A DNA stretch of 64,000 nucleotides from NCBI RefSeq assembly GCF_001263175.1, contig NZ_CP012332.1:242001-306000 (forward strand), written 5' to 3'. Made by a program: the position numbers and the translations under genes. Shown here piece after piece: positions 1 to 7,823 of the stretch. The DNA comes from Vulgatibacter incomptus. GTDB lineage: Bacteria > Myxococcota > Myxococcia > Myxococcales > Vulgatibacteraceae. Position 1 is the stretch's first letter. Every line of letters starts with the position of its first letter. Below the pieces are notes generated by a model. The model was not told where the DNA came from. It saw only the letters and a list, made by a program, of their open reading frames with translations, and did no database searches.

Positions 1-116
1 ACCACGGCCCGGGCGACCCGATCGGCGTCGATCACCGGCACGCCGCGCTCGACGAGGAGCCTGGCGACCCGGCTCTTGCCGGAGGCGATGCCGCCCGTGA
101 GTCCGATCCGCTTCAT
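1..116 (-). CDS. coaE: Dephospho-CoA kinase, N-terminal part (runs off window)
   Basis: The first 38 codons are visible on the minus strand and begin [15 protein letters not shown], a P-loop (GGIASGKS) at residues 8-15, followed by a VIDADRVAR segment. This N-terminus is typical of CoaE, which phosphorylates the 3'-hydroxyl of dephospho-CoA in the last step of coenzyme A synthesis in the cytosol. The ATG at 116-114 is the only sensible start. The gene is divergent from engB with about 70 bases between the starts. The rest lies outside the window, so integrity cannot be judged. Confidence 0.85.
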   Translation of the reverse strand, partial: MKRIGLTGGIASGKSRVARLLVERGVPVIDADRVARAV

Positions 117-187
117 CTGCGCACCTCTCGAACGAAGAGCTACCACGCTTGCCCGTAGTTCGGGTCCATGGTAGCCGCAGCGCACCC

Positions 188-796
188 ATGAAAATCGTCG
201 ACGCCGAGTTCGTGAAGAGTGCGGTGGAGCCCGAAACCTGGCCACCTGCCGAGCGCCCCGAGATCGCCTTCGTAGGGCGATCGAACGTCGGCAAGTCGTC
301 GATGCTCAATCGCTTGTCCGGGCGAAAGGCCCTCGCCCGCGTCTCGAACACGCCGGGCCGCACGCGGCTGCTCAACTTCTTCGATCTGACGATCGAGAGG
401 GGCGCGAGCCGCGAGATCCTGCGGATTTGCGACCTGCCCGGCTACGGCTTCGCCAAGGTCTCCAAGACCGAGCGGGCCAATTGGTCGCAGATGATCGGGG
501 CGTACCTCGAAGAACGCGAGGCGCTGAAGGCGGTGGTGGTGATCATCGACGTCCGGATCGGTCCCACCGACGACGACCTCGAGATGCTCCGCTGGCTCGA
601 CGCCGAGGGGCGCCGCTCGATCGTTGTGGCGACGAAGCTCGACAAGCTTCCAAAGGCGAAGCGCGCGGGTCGGCTGCGCCAGATCGAGGTGCAGCTCCAG
701 ATGACGGCGCGCTCGCTGCTTGGGTTCTCGTCCGAGGAGGGCCTGGGACGCGACGAGCTCCTGGGTCGGATCCTCGAGGCCGCTCACGCGGACTGA
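188..796 (+). CDS. engB: Ribosome biogenesis GTP-binding protein EngB/YsxC
   Basis: This is a 202-residue TRAFAC-class GTPase that assists late assembly of the large ribosomal subunit. GTPase motifs occur in order: G1 GRSNVGKSS near residue 28, G2/switch region with [13 protein letters not shown]3 [10 protein letters not shown] and G4 TKLDKL. The length is normal for the family. An in-frame TTG at 149 would add 13 residues. I chose the ATG at 188 because [12 protein letters not shown] matches the usual EngB N-terminus. The gene converges on a small membrane protein gene at 825. Confidence 0.93.
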   Translation: MKIVDAEFVKSAVEPETWPPAERPEIAFVGRSNVGKSSMLNRLSGRKALARVSNTPGRTRLLNFFDLTIERGASREILRICDLPGYGFAKVSKTERANWSQMIGAYLEEREALKAVVVIIDVRIGPTDDDLEMLRWLDAEGRRSIVVATKLDKLPKAKRAGRLRQIEVQLQMTARSLLGFSSEEGLGRDELLGRILEAAHAD

Positions 797-824
797 CGTC
801 GGCGAGCTCGCGAGGGCGCCGAAG

Positions 825-1106
825 TCAGTCGGACATCTCGCCCTCGGCGGCGGTCGCCGCCTGGGAGAGCACGAACTGCAGCGCGGGGATCGCGAGGGCG
901 CGCACGCCGACCCGGAGGAGGCTCGCGGTCAGCGGCGTGAAGAGGCCCCCGCCCAGCACGTAGCCCATGCCGGCAGCGACGGCGAGGGTTCGATAGGGAT
1001 GCTCCCGCAGCTCGTGGCCGACGTCGATCTTCTCGTAGAGATCGGTGGCCGCCTGGCCGAGATCCGACGCGATCTCCTGCAGGTTCCGCTGTCGCCCGTG
1101 CTCCAT
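825..1106 (-). CDS. Small membrane-anchored protein, DUF883/YqjD-like
   Basis: This 93-residue protein has an N-terminal amphipathic helix (EIASDLGQAATDLYEKI), then a hydrophobic glycine-rich segment (LAVAAGMGYVLGGGL) and a second hydrophobic helix near residues 60-82. The pattern, a helical region plus GYVLGG near the end, resembles the YqjD/ElaB-type inner-membrane anchored proteins linked to stationary phase or ribosome association. It is the last of three small genes transcribed together (1598 down to 825). The start is the ATG at 1106, preceded by GGGAGAG. The exact function is unknown. Confidence 0.6.
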   Translation of the reverse strand: MEHGRQRNLQEIASDLGQAATDLYEKIDVGHELREHPYRTLAVAAGMGYVLGGGLFTPLTASLLRVGVRALAIPALQFVLSQAATAAEGEMSD

Positions 1107-1128
1107 GATCGGCTCTCCCGGGCCCACG

Positions 1129-1371
1129 TCAGCGCCCCGCCTTCGACGCGATCTTGCCGACGACGTAGCCCAGCGCCACGGCACCCAGGAGCGCCGCTCC
1201 GGGTCGCTCGCGGATGAAGGTGTTCACCCTCTCGCCGACGTCCTCGAAGAGCATCCGCGCCTGCTCGAGCTGGGCGCTCGCGTCCTGAGCGAACTGCTGC
1301 ACCTTTTCCTGCACGTCGTGGCCCGCCCCGTCTCCGTAGATGGGGGAGCCTCCGCTCGGTCCCTGGTTCAT
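1129..1371 (-). CDS. Small DUF883-like protein with C-terminal membrane anchor
   Basis: The protein has 80 residues. A charged, probably coiled helix (EKVQQFAQDASAQLEQARMLFEDVGERVNTFIRERP) is followed by a single glycine-rich membrane segment, GAALLGAVALGYVVGKIASK. This is the ElaB/YqjD/DUF883 architecture: cytoplasmic helix plus tail anchor. Its start overlaps the end of the upstream DUF3618-type gene by 4 bases, so the two are probably translationally coupled. The role, perhaps membrane tethering of ribosomes or stress adaptation, is inferred only from the family. Confidence 0.7.
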   Translation of the reverse strand: MNQGPSGGSPIYGDGAGHDVQEKVQQFAQDASAQLEQARMLFEDVGERVNTFIRERPGAALLGAVALGYVVGKIASKAGR

Positions 1372-1598
1372 CGCTTCGTCTCCCGGCGCACGGTCAGGAG
1401 CCGTGCGAGCACCAAGCCAACCGCGAGGCCCACCAGCACCGCCTGGACGGGCTTGCGGCGGACGACGGCCTTCCAGTCCATTCGCCCGGTCACGCGATCC
1501 CGGATCGCCACGAGCGAGTCGGCGAGCTCGTTGCGTGCGCGATCGATGTCGTTGCGGAGGCGCTCCTGCTCGTGGAGCCGCGCCGGATAGTCGGTCAT
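1368..1598 (-). CDS. DUF3618-family small membrane protein
   Basis: This 76-residue protein carries the DUF3618 signature: an N-terminal charged helix RNDIDRARNELADSLVAIRDR, then a single transmembrane helix AVLVGLAVGLVLARLL near the C-terminus followed by basic residues. DUF3618 genes commonly lie beside DUF883/holin-like genes, as here, where it leads a three-gene set with a 4-base overlap to the next gene. The function is not established. Co-occurrence suggests an envelope or membrane-associated stress role. Confidence 0.7.
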   Translation of the reverse strand: MTDYPARLHEQERLRNDIDRARNELADSLVAIRDRVTGRMDWKAVVRRKPVQAVLVGLAVGLVLARLLTVRRETKR

Positions 1599-1679
1599 TC
1601 GCGAAGTCCAGAGGGTCGTCGTCTGATTGGCCGAAGATAGGGACGGGTGATCCCTGCCGCTACGGCCCCCAATTGGGTC

Positions 1680-2471
1680 TCAGGCGAGGATGCCGCGCTC
1701 GGTACGCTCCGGCAGGACGATCGCCTCGGCCCGCAGCCGGAGTCTGGCGACGAGCGGATAGTGGTCGCTCGCCAGCTTCGCGAGAGGGGTGCGGTGGACG
1801 CGGACGTCGAGGATGTCCCAGGCCTCGTCGATGTAGATGCGGTCGAGGCGCAGATAGGGCAGGCGGGTCGGGTAGCTCGCGCGCCTCACGCCGGCCTTCG
1901 ACGCGGAGTCGATGAGCGCGCGGCGGACCATGCGGGCGATCGGGCCCGGAAACCAGAAGTTGAAGTCTCCCATCACCACGAGAGGCCACGCCACGGCCGC
2001 GTCGCGCACGATGTCGGCGCCGAGGAGCATGCCGGCCTGGGCCCGCTGCTCGGATCGGGCGAGGCCGAGGTGGACGGCGAAGACGTGGAGCGGCTGCGAG
2101 CCCAGGCGGAGGTCGGCGCGAAGGCAACCCCGCGGCTCCCGGCGTCGGACGGAGAGATCGTAGCTCCGGCTCCCGTCCACCGGGAGCCGCGTGAGGATCG
2201 CGTTGCCGTACGCGCGGTCGCCTCGCAGGATGGTGGGCTGGTAGATCGCGGTGCAGGAGAGCCGCTCGCCGAGCTCGGCGGCGTAGTTCCCGGCGGGGCC
2301 GCGCCCCCTCACGTCGCCGACCTCCTGGAGGGCCATCACGTCGGCGCCGATCTCGTCGAGGACGGCGGCGATGCGGCCGAGGTCGAACCGATCGTCGGTG
2401 CCGATGCCTCCGTGGATGTTGTACGTAGCCACGGAGAGCTCGATGGCGCCGTCTCTAGCTTTCGTCTCCAT
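1680..2471 (-). CDS. Endonuclease/exonuclease/phosphatase (EEP) family hydrolase
   Basis: This 263-residue protein has the EEP/DNase I-like fold motifs: ATYNIHGG near residue 16, the catalytic Mg-binding glutamate in LQEVGD, AVHLGLA, MGDFNFW and the terminal SDHYPLVARL. The family cleaves phosphodiesters or phosphate esters of nucleic acids, inositol phosphates or lipids, and the substrate cannot be read from the motifs. No signal peptide is visible. Its ATG at 2471 lies 17 bases inside the end of the upstream alkaline-phosphatase-superfamily gene, so the two are coupled and probably work in one process. Confidence 0.85.
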   Translation of the reverse strand: METKARDGAIELSVATYNIHGGIGTDDRFDLGRIAAVLDEIGADVMALQEVGDVRGRGPAGNYAAELGERLSCTAIYQPTILRGDRAYGNAILTRLPVDGSRSYDLSVRRREPRGCLRADLRLGSQPLHVFAVHLGLARSEQRAQAGMLLGADIVRDAAVAWPLVVMGDFNFWFPGPIARMVRRALIDSASKAGVRRASYPTRLPYLRLDRIYIDEAWDILDVRVHRTPLAKLASDHYPLVARLRLRAEAIVLPERTERGILA

Positions 2472-4110
2472 GCGAGGGCAGGTACCGCTCCGTGAAGAAG
2501 CGGTGGAGGTCGAGCGGCCCTTTGACGGCGGGGCCGTCGAAGTCCACGAACCAGGGGTGGATCACGAAGGTCTCCACGTCGCCGACGCCGACGCCGCCGT
2601 GGGAGCCGAACTCGTAGGCGAAGGCGACGTCGCCGCCTTCTACGCCGGCGCCGAAGACGACGAGATCGCCGGCGGAGGGCTTGGCGACCATCTCCGACAG
2701 GTAGCCTCGGAGCCTCTCGCCGTCGTAGGGGAGCACGCCCTCCAGGGAGCCGGGCTCGGCGAGATCGAAGCGGCGTCCGCGCAGGAAGGCGAAGCCCGCC
2801 CTGCCGCCCCGGACCGCGACGATGCCGCTGCCGGGGCACTCGAGGGTGGCGCGCGCCTGCGCCGGCCAGCGCGCGAGCAGCTCGTCGAGGGAGAGCGATC
2901 TCTTGGTGTCGGTGAAGTAGACGTGGGCGACATCTCCGGCGTCTGCGACCACCACAGGGGGCTTGCCGTCCTCGCCGCCGCCGTCCCGGATCGCTCCGGC
3001 GCAGAGGTCGTGACAGAAGGGGAGGGCGGAGAGACGCTCCCGGCGGAGCCTCTCGGAGGCCCGCCGCCCCGCGTGCTCCACCTCGACCTTTCCGCTTCGA
3101 TTCGCGGAGAGGATCCAGTCGGCGAGGTTGGGGCCGGAGAGCACCTCCTCGATCGGCCGCGTCGGTTCCTGCCCGTGATCGGCGAGGACGTAGAGCTCGT
3201 ATTGCAGCTCGGGCCTCGCGCGGATCGCGCAGCGGATCTGCGCCAGGCGCTCGTCGGCGATGGTGAGCTCGGAGAGCGCGTCGTAGGAGTAGGGGCCTCG
3301 CCTGTGGGCGTTCTCGTCGTAGCCGGCATACACGGAGTAAATGGCTGGGACACCGCGGGCGATATCGAGGAGCGTGAAGTAGGAGGTGAGCTGGACGGCC
3401 AGCTCGCCGAGGAGCATCCGGTTCAGCAGGAAGCGCGGCTCGTGCTTGAGGCGGCCCTTCTGCAGCGCCCAGACGGCGGAGTTCCACGCGCCGGTGATCG
3501 CGGTGGCCGCCATCATGCCGGCGCTGGTGGTCAGGCCCGCGGTGTGGGCCACGATGGAGGCCAGGTGGTCCCAGCCGTTCATCTCGTCGTCGCAGCCGAA
3601 GGGGAGCCAGGGGAAGCCGCGGGCGAGCTTGCTCATGGCGTAGCAGGGCGCGCTCGCGTCGCCGGAGATGATCGAGCAGTAGGTGGAGCCACCGGCGAGC
3701 AGGGCTGGCCGCGGGCCCTGGAGGCTGGCCTCGAACCTGGCGCAGTCGACCGGACTGTCCATGCGGACGTTCTTGCCGCGGACCTTGTCGTGCCAGATGT
3801 AGCCGGGGATGTCTCCGGTCTTGCCGTAGAAGAGCGCGGCCTGGAAGGCGGGGGTGGAGGCGGGTGCGCCGGCGTGGGCCCTGGCGAGCACCTGCTCTCC
3901 GCGCTCGAGGGCGGAGGCGAGCCGCGGCATGTAGCCGTTCTCGAGGGCGTATTCGAGGGTGGCTCGCGAGAGGCCGTCGAGGTGGACGATTACGAAGCGC
4001 CTGCCCGCCGCGTAAGGTGGTCGGCGGTGGATGCCCCGCCGGCTCCAGGCCGTGAGAGGAGGGGTCGCCCAGGAAAACCGCCGCTCCTCGTACAACGCCT
4101 CGTGGTTCAT
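2455..4110 (-). CDS. Alkaline-phosphatase-superfamily hydrolase (phosphodiesterase-like), paralogue 1
   Basis: This is a 551-residue protein. Metal-site motifs of the type I phosphodiesterase/nucleotide pyrophosphatase group are visible: VIVHLDGLS (Asp45), the nucleophile region ASTPAFQAALFYG (Ser85/Thr86), DENAHRRGP, LADHGQ and a C-terminal SHGG. It is therefore a metal-dependent phosphodiesterase, phosphatase or phosphotransferase. There is no N-terminal signal peptide. A longer reading frame continues upstream to 4725, but the ATG at 4110 has a strong GGGGGGAG site and the upstream part lacks family similarity. A clear paralogue lies at 8847-10547. The gene is coupled to the EEP hydrolase downstream and sits 22 bases after a hypothetical gene. 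Confidence 0.82.
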   Translation of the reverse strand: MNHEALYEERRFSWATPPLTAWSRRGIHRRPPYAAGRRFVIVHLDGLSRATLEYALENGYMPRLASALERGEQVLARAHAGAPASTPAFQAALFYGKTGDIPGYIWHDKVRGKNVRMDSPVDCARFEASLQGPRPALLAGGSTYCSIISGDASAPCYAMSKLARGFPWLPFGCDDEMNGWDHLASIVAHTAGLTTSAGMMAATAITGAWNSAVWALQKGRLKHEPRFLLNRMLLGELAVQLTSYFTLLDIARGVPAIYSVYAGYDENAHRRGPYSYDALSELTIADERLAQIRCAIRARPELQYELYVLADHGQEPTRPIEEVLSGPNLADWILSANRSGKVEVEHAGRRASERLRRERLSALPFCHDLCAGAIRDGGGEDGKPPVVVADAGDVAHVYFTDTKRSLSLDELLARWPAQARATLECPGSGIVAVRGGRAGFAFLRGRRFDLAEPGSLEGVLPYDGERLRGYLSEMVAKPSAGDLVVFGAGVEGGDVAFAYEFGSHGGVGVGDVETFVIHPWFVDFDGPAVKGPLDLHRFFTERYLPSHGDES

Positions 4111-4132
4111 CTCCCCCCCGCCCTCCGATCGC

Positions 4133-4663
4133 CTACGGTCGCCTCGCGAGATCTCCCAGGTGCTGCAGCCGAATGAGCGCGCGCAGGACGGGCCCTTCGG
4201 CCGCCTGCGCGGCGCTGCCGAGGAGGCGGAAGGGCTTCGGGAAGGAGCGGGCCATGCGCTCGCCGATCCTCCGGTGCTCCATCTCGCGGCGGACGGGAGG
4301 AGCCTGCCGTCCCAGGGCCGCCTCTTCGCTCGCGGGGATGCCGAAGCCGTACGGGGCTTCCTCCTCCCGAGGCTCGATCTCGATGAGGCCGTGTTCGATC
4401 CGCGGCGCGTGGGGCGGGTCGGCCGCTCCTCCGCCCGGTGCGGGGTCGGGATCTCCGGCCGCCGGCTCCTCCTGCGGCGTTTCTTGCGAGCCTGCCCGTG
4501 GGCGGGCACCGGTGAGCCGGTGCTCGCTGGGGAGCACGTGCTCCTGGTCGCGGTGGAGGACCGCCTTCTCCTGGCTGAGCTTCGACTTGAACAGGTAGAG
4601 GGGCCCAGGCGGGCCGCCCGTGCTCCCTGCCCGCTTGAAGTAGTCCTGGTTGTCCCTGCCCAT
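4133..4663 (-). CDS. Hypothetical protein
   Basis: The protein has 176 residues and belongs to no family I recognise. The N-terminus (GRDNQDYFKRAGS, then a PLYLFKSKLSQEK stretch) is polar and looks genuinely coded. The middle (about residues 50-90) is proline-, alanine- and glutamate-rich and probably disordered. The C-terminal third is helical with many arginines. A good Shine-Dalgarno, AAGGAG, precedes the ATG at 4663. Only 22 bases separate it from the phosphodiesterase-like gene at 4110, so it probably heads that operon. Confidence 0.55.
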   Translation of the reverse strand: MGRDNQDYFKRAGSTGGPPGPLYLFKSKLSQEKAVLHRDQEHVLPSEHRLTGARPRAGSQETPQEEPAAGDPDPAPGGGAADPPHAPRIEHGLIEIEPREEEAPYGFGIPASEEAALGRQAPPVRREMEHRRIGERMARSFPKPFRLLGSAAQAAEGPVLRALIRLQHLGDLARRP

Positions 4664-4773
4664 CGGCGGCTCGCTCCTTTTGCCTCGCTTTCTTCGAAGC
4701 TAGGGCGAGTGCGCACAATCCGCACGGGCCCATGGGCAACTTCGAGCCGGCCAACCCGGGCAGGGCGCCCGGT

Positions 4774-5238
4774 TCAGCTTGCTCGCGCGTAGCGGCGGTG
4801 ATCGACCATGAGGCAGCGATCCTGGACCACGAGGATCCCCGCCTCGGCGAGGCGCCTGGCGGCCTCGTCGTGCCGGATCCCGCTCTGGAACCACACGGCG
4901 CGGGGCCTGGCCGCGAGCAGGTCTTCGACGTGGCCGGGGATGTCCTTCGGCCGCCGGAAGACGTCGACGATATCCAACGTGGGGCCGGGGATCTCTGCGA
5001 TCGTGCGGTAGATCGGCCGCCCGAGGATCGAGTGGATCTCGGGGAAGTACACGGGGACCGGGATCACGTCGATCCCCGCCTGGGCGAGGTACTGCGGGAC
5101 GAAGAACGCGGGCTGGCCCGCGTGGGCCTCGGTCTTCATCCCGAGGACCGCGACCCGCTTCGCGGTGCGCACGAGCTGGGCGATCTGCTCTTCATCGCCT
5201 TCGATCAGGAAGCGGTCGGCGTCAGGTCCGTGGATCAT
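4774..5238 (-). CDS. CoA-binding domain protein (YccU-like)
   Basis: This 154-residue protein consists of a Rossmann-type CoA-binding domain (CoA_binding_2). Visible features are the first strand VAVLGMKT, the conserved PVYFPEIHSILGRPIYRTIAEIP region, VDVFRRPKDIPGHVEDLL, and VWFQSGIRHDEAARRLAEAGI near the end. The length is normal for stand-alone members, which bind CoA or acyl-CoA and whose physiological role is largely unknown. It lies between plsC and the hypothetical/phosphodiesterase operon on the same strand. Confidence 0.82.
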   Translation of the reverse strand: MIHGPDADRFLIEGDEEQIAQLVRTAKRVAVLGMKTEAHAGQPAFFVPQYLAQAGIDVIPVPVYFPEIHSILGRPIYRTIAEIPGPTLDIVDVFRRPKDIPGHVEDLLAARPRAVWFQSGIRHDEAARRLAEAGILVVQDRCLMVDHRRYARAS

Positions 5239-5328
5239 GGGACCAAGATATCCGCTCGCGGAGCCGAAGGCGGAGCATCAGAGCGTGTGAAGAAATCGGC
5301 CCCGCCGGAGCGGGCCCGCTTTCTTCAG

Positions 5329-5345
5329 CTCGCGCTTCGCGCGAG
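5329..5345. other. Small hairpin in the plsC-CoA-binding gap
   Basis: CTCGCGC and GCGCGAG form a 7-bp perfect stem with a TTC loop. It lies 51 bases beyond the larger hairpin that overlaps the plsC stop codon. The gap from 5239 to 5406 is otherwise without coding signal. Confidence 0.4.
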
Positions 5346-5379
5346 GGCGCTCCATTTCGTTTGCTCGCCTCCGGCTCGC

Positions 5380-5408
5380 GAGAGTTCGTGAATTCTTCAC
5401 GAACTCTC
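5380..5408 (-). terminator. Perfect 13-bp hairpin overlapping the plsC stop codon
   Basis: The arms GAGAGTTCGTGAA (5380-5392) and TTCACGAACTCTC (5396-5408) are perfectly complementary around a TTC loop. The 3' arm overlaps the plsC stop at 5407-5409. This is a strong stem-loop at the end of plsC. No T-run follows on the minus strand, so it may act as a transcript end stabiliser or a Rho-assisted terminator, not a classical intrinsic one. Confidence 0.5.
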
Positions 5409-6204
5409 AGCCCGCGTGCCGGGCCTCGCGGGCTGCCTCGCGGGGCCCGCGCCGGACGGGCTCCGAGGGTTCGCCGCCCTCCCCGCCGATGGAGCGGTGC
5501 ATCTCGAGCATCTGCTCGCGGACGAGGAACATGAGCTCGTCGCGATGCTTCACGCCCAGGCCTTCGGTGGGGATCGGCGCCCCGATCTTGACCCGGATCG
5601 TGCTCGGCCGGACCCGGAAGGTCCCCCGCGGCATCACCTGGGCGGCGCCGTGGACCACCAGCGGCACGATAGGCACCTGCGCCTGGAGGGCGACCACGAA
5701 GGGGCCCTTCTTAAAGGGGAGGATCCGGCTGTCCTTCGAGCGGGTGCCCTCGGGGTAGATGAGGATGTTCGCGCCGCGGCGGAGCCTGTCGGCAGCGATC
5801 TGGATCGCGGCGATGGCCTGCGAGCCCTTCTCCCGATCCACCAGGATCATCCGGGTGGCGAGCATGTACCACCCGAGCACGGGGACCCGGCCCAGGACCT
5901 TCTTCGCCACGAAGCGGACAGGGCTGCGGATCGCGGCGAAGGCCACCGGGATGTCGAGGGCGCTCTGGTGGTTCATCAGGAAGAGGTGGGGCTTCTTCCA
6001 GTCGACCGCCTCGCCCCCCTCGATCTCGAACTTCGATCCCGAGATCCAGAGGAGCGCCGGCGCCCAGAGGCGGCCGGCTACCTGGAGGGGCGCGTCCGGT
6101 CCGAGGATGCGCGACACGAAGGCGACGATCATCAGGATCGACGAAACCACTGCCAGGAACGCGACCTGCGCCGCGTTGACGATCATCCAGCCGAGCGTTC
6201 TCAC
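5407..6204 (-). CDS. plsC: 1-acyl-sn-glycerol-3-phosphate acyltransferase (PlsC family)
   Basis: This 265-residue membrane acyltransferase has the diagnostic NHQSALDIP (HX4D catalytic motif, near residue 78) and YPEGTRS (motif III, glycerol phosphate binding). A hydrophobic N-terminal helix (AAQVAFLAVVSSILMIVAFVSRIL) anchors it in the inner membrane. It would acylate lysophosphatidic acid to phosphatidic acid. Other PlsC-like proteins use different acceptors, so the lipid substrate is inferred. It is divergent from the TreT-like gene at 6333 and ends in a strong hairpin. Confidence 0.9.
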   Translation of the reverse strand: MRTLGWMIVNAAQVAFLAVVSSILMIVAFVSRILGPDAPLQVAGRLWAPALLWISGSKFEIEGGEAVDWKKPHLFLMNHQSALDIPVAFAAIRSPVRFVAKKVLGRVPVLGWYMLATRMILVDREKGSQAIAAIQIAADRLRRGANILIYPEGTRSKDSRILPFKKGPFVVALQAQVPIVPLVVHGAAQVMPRGTFRVRPSTIRVKIGAPIPTEGLGVKHRDELMFLVREQMLEMHRSIGGEGGEPSEPVRRGPREAAREARHAG

Positions 6205-6332
6205 GGCAAGCTCTCTACAGGAGATCCGGCGGCGATGTCATCTCGGCAGGCGAGCGGGCGTCGTGTGCACGTCACGCTCCCTTGCGGGGCGCTCGGGCCG
6301 CCCGAAGATTCCTACGTCCTTTGGGAGGCGCC

Positions 6333-7823
6333 GTGGCGACGACCGTACAGGACGTGCCCATCCATCGGACGACGGACCTCGAGCTCTATCGGGAGCTCGA
6401 CGAATTCGGCCCGGCGATCGAAGAGCTCCGCCGGCTGGCGGCCGAGGTCGCCGCGAAGCTGGGCCGCGGCCGCGTCTGGATGCTGAGCTCCACCGAGTCC
6501 GGCGGCGGCGTGGCGGAGATGATGCCCCGGCTGTGCAGCTTCCTCGCCGATCTCGGGATCGACACCCGCTGGCTGGTCCTGAAGCCGGACGACCCCGATT
6601 TCTTCCGGGTCACGAAGGCGCTCCACAACATGATCCACGGCGAGCCGGGGTTGGTCGAGATGGAGGCGGCGCACCGGATCTACGATCGGGTGAGTCGGGA
6701 GGCGGCCCACGAGCTCCGGCAGGTGCAACGGCGCGACCTGCTGGTGGTCCACGATCCCCAGCCAGCCGGAGTGGCGGTTCATCTCCAGGAGGCGTTCCGC
6801 CCGACCCTGGTCTGGCGTTGCCACGTGGGCACGGCGAAGCGCAACGCGTGCACGGATGAGGCCTGGTCGTTCCTGCGCCGCTACCTGGATTCATACGAAC
6901 GCCTGATCTTCTCGCTGCTCTCCTATGCGCCGCAGGAGTGTCTCGAGCGCTGCAGCGAGGTCGTCCCCGGGATCGACCCGCTGAGCCACAAGAACCGCGC
7001 ACTGCGGCCCTACAAGCTGGTGGGCGTCCTCCGGGCGGCAGGGCTCATCGACGGGCCGTCGGTCCCCGATTGGGCGTCGTTCGAGGCGCCGGTTCATCGC
7101 TTCCGCGAGGGCGCCTGGACGACCGAGCCGATCGCGAACCTGCTCCACGTGCCGACGATCGTGCAGATCTCGCGCTTCGATCGGCTCAAGGGCTTCGCGC
7201 CGCTGCTCCCGGCGTTCGAGCACCTCCTGAGCCGGGGCCCCTCGGAGGCGAAAAAACGACGGGTGAGCTCAGAGCGCACGGAGAGCGAGATCTCGCGGGC
7301 CCACCTGCTCCTCGCCGGCCCCGACCCAAAAGGCGTCGCCGACGACCCCGAGGCGGGCGAGGTGCTCGAGGAGCTCTGCGCCCTGCAGGCCGCGCTGCCG
7401 CGGGAGCTGCGCGAGAGGGTTCACCTGCTCCGTCTGCCCATGGCCGACGTGAAGCAGAACGCGCTCATCGTGAACGCGCTCCAGCGGATGGCGCTGGTGG
7501 TGGTGCAGAACTCGAAGCAGGAGGGGTTCGGGCTCACCGTCGCCGAGGCGTTGTGGAAGGGAACGCCGGTGGCGGGCGCGGACGTGAGCGGGATCGCAGC
7601 GCAGATCCGCGACGGCACCGACGGCATCCTCATCGCGGATCCCACGAGCCCGGAGTCGATCGCAGAGGCCCTCCTCCGGATGCTCTCGTCGCCGCTCGAG
7701 GCGGAGACGATGGCGCGGACCGGACGGGCCCGCGTGCGGGATCACTTCACGATCCTCGCACAGATTCGGGGCTTTCTGCGGGCCTTCGATCGCGCCCTCG
7801 AGGGACGAGGTCCCGGAGCCTGA
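6333..7823 (+). CDS. GT4 glycosyltransferase, trehalose synthase TreT-like
   Basis: The protein has 496 residues from the GTG at 6333, which is preceded by GGGAGG. An in-frame TTG at 6282 is less likely. Motifs match the retaining GT4 enzyme TreT and related trehalose phosphorylase/synthases: VVHDPQPAG, VWRCHVG, YAPQECL, PGIDPLSHKN, QISRFDRLKG and the nucleotide-sugar site NSKQEGFGLTVAEALWKG. TreT joins a nucleotide-activated glucose and glucose to give trehalose in the cytosol, which serves as osmoprotectant. Assignment to trehalose is family inference. The 3' end overlaps the opposite-strand LPG-synthase-like gene by 77 bases. Confidence 0.78.
   Translation: MATTVQDVPIHRTTDLELYRELDEFGPAIEELRRLAAEVAAKLGRGRVWMLSSTESGGGVAEMMPRLCSFLADLGIDTRWLVLKPDDPDFFRVTKALHNMIHGEPGLVEMEAAHRIYDRVSREAAHELRQVQRRDLLVVHDPQPAGVAVHLQEAFRPTLVWRCHVGTAKRNACTDEAWSFLRRYLDSYERLIFSLLSYAPQECLERCSEVVPGIDPLSHKNRALRPYKLVGVLRAAGLIDGPSVPDWASFEAPVHRFREGAWTTEPIANLLHVPTIVQISRFDRLKGFAPLLPAFEHLLSRGPSEAKKRRVSSERTESEISRAHLLLAGPDPKGVADDPEAGEVLEELCALQAALPRELRERVHLLRLPMADVKQNALIVNALQRMALVVVQNSKQEGFGLTVAEALWKGTPVAGADVSGIAAQIRDGTDGILIADPTSPESIAEALLRMLSSPLEAETMARTGRARVRDHFTILAQIRGFLRAFDRALEGRGPGA

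Noticed and set aside
4111-4725. Extension of the phosphodiesterase-like protein upstream to 4725
   Set aside because: The added 205 residues have no family similarity and overlap another gene (4133-4663) with its own good ribosome site. The ATG at 4110 has a strong Shine-Dalgarno.
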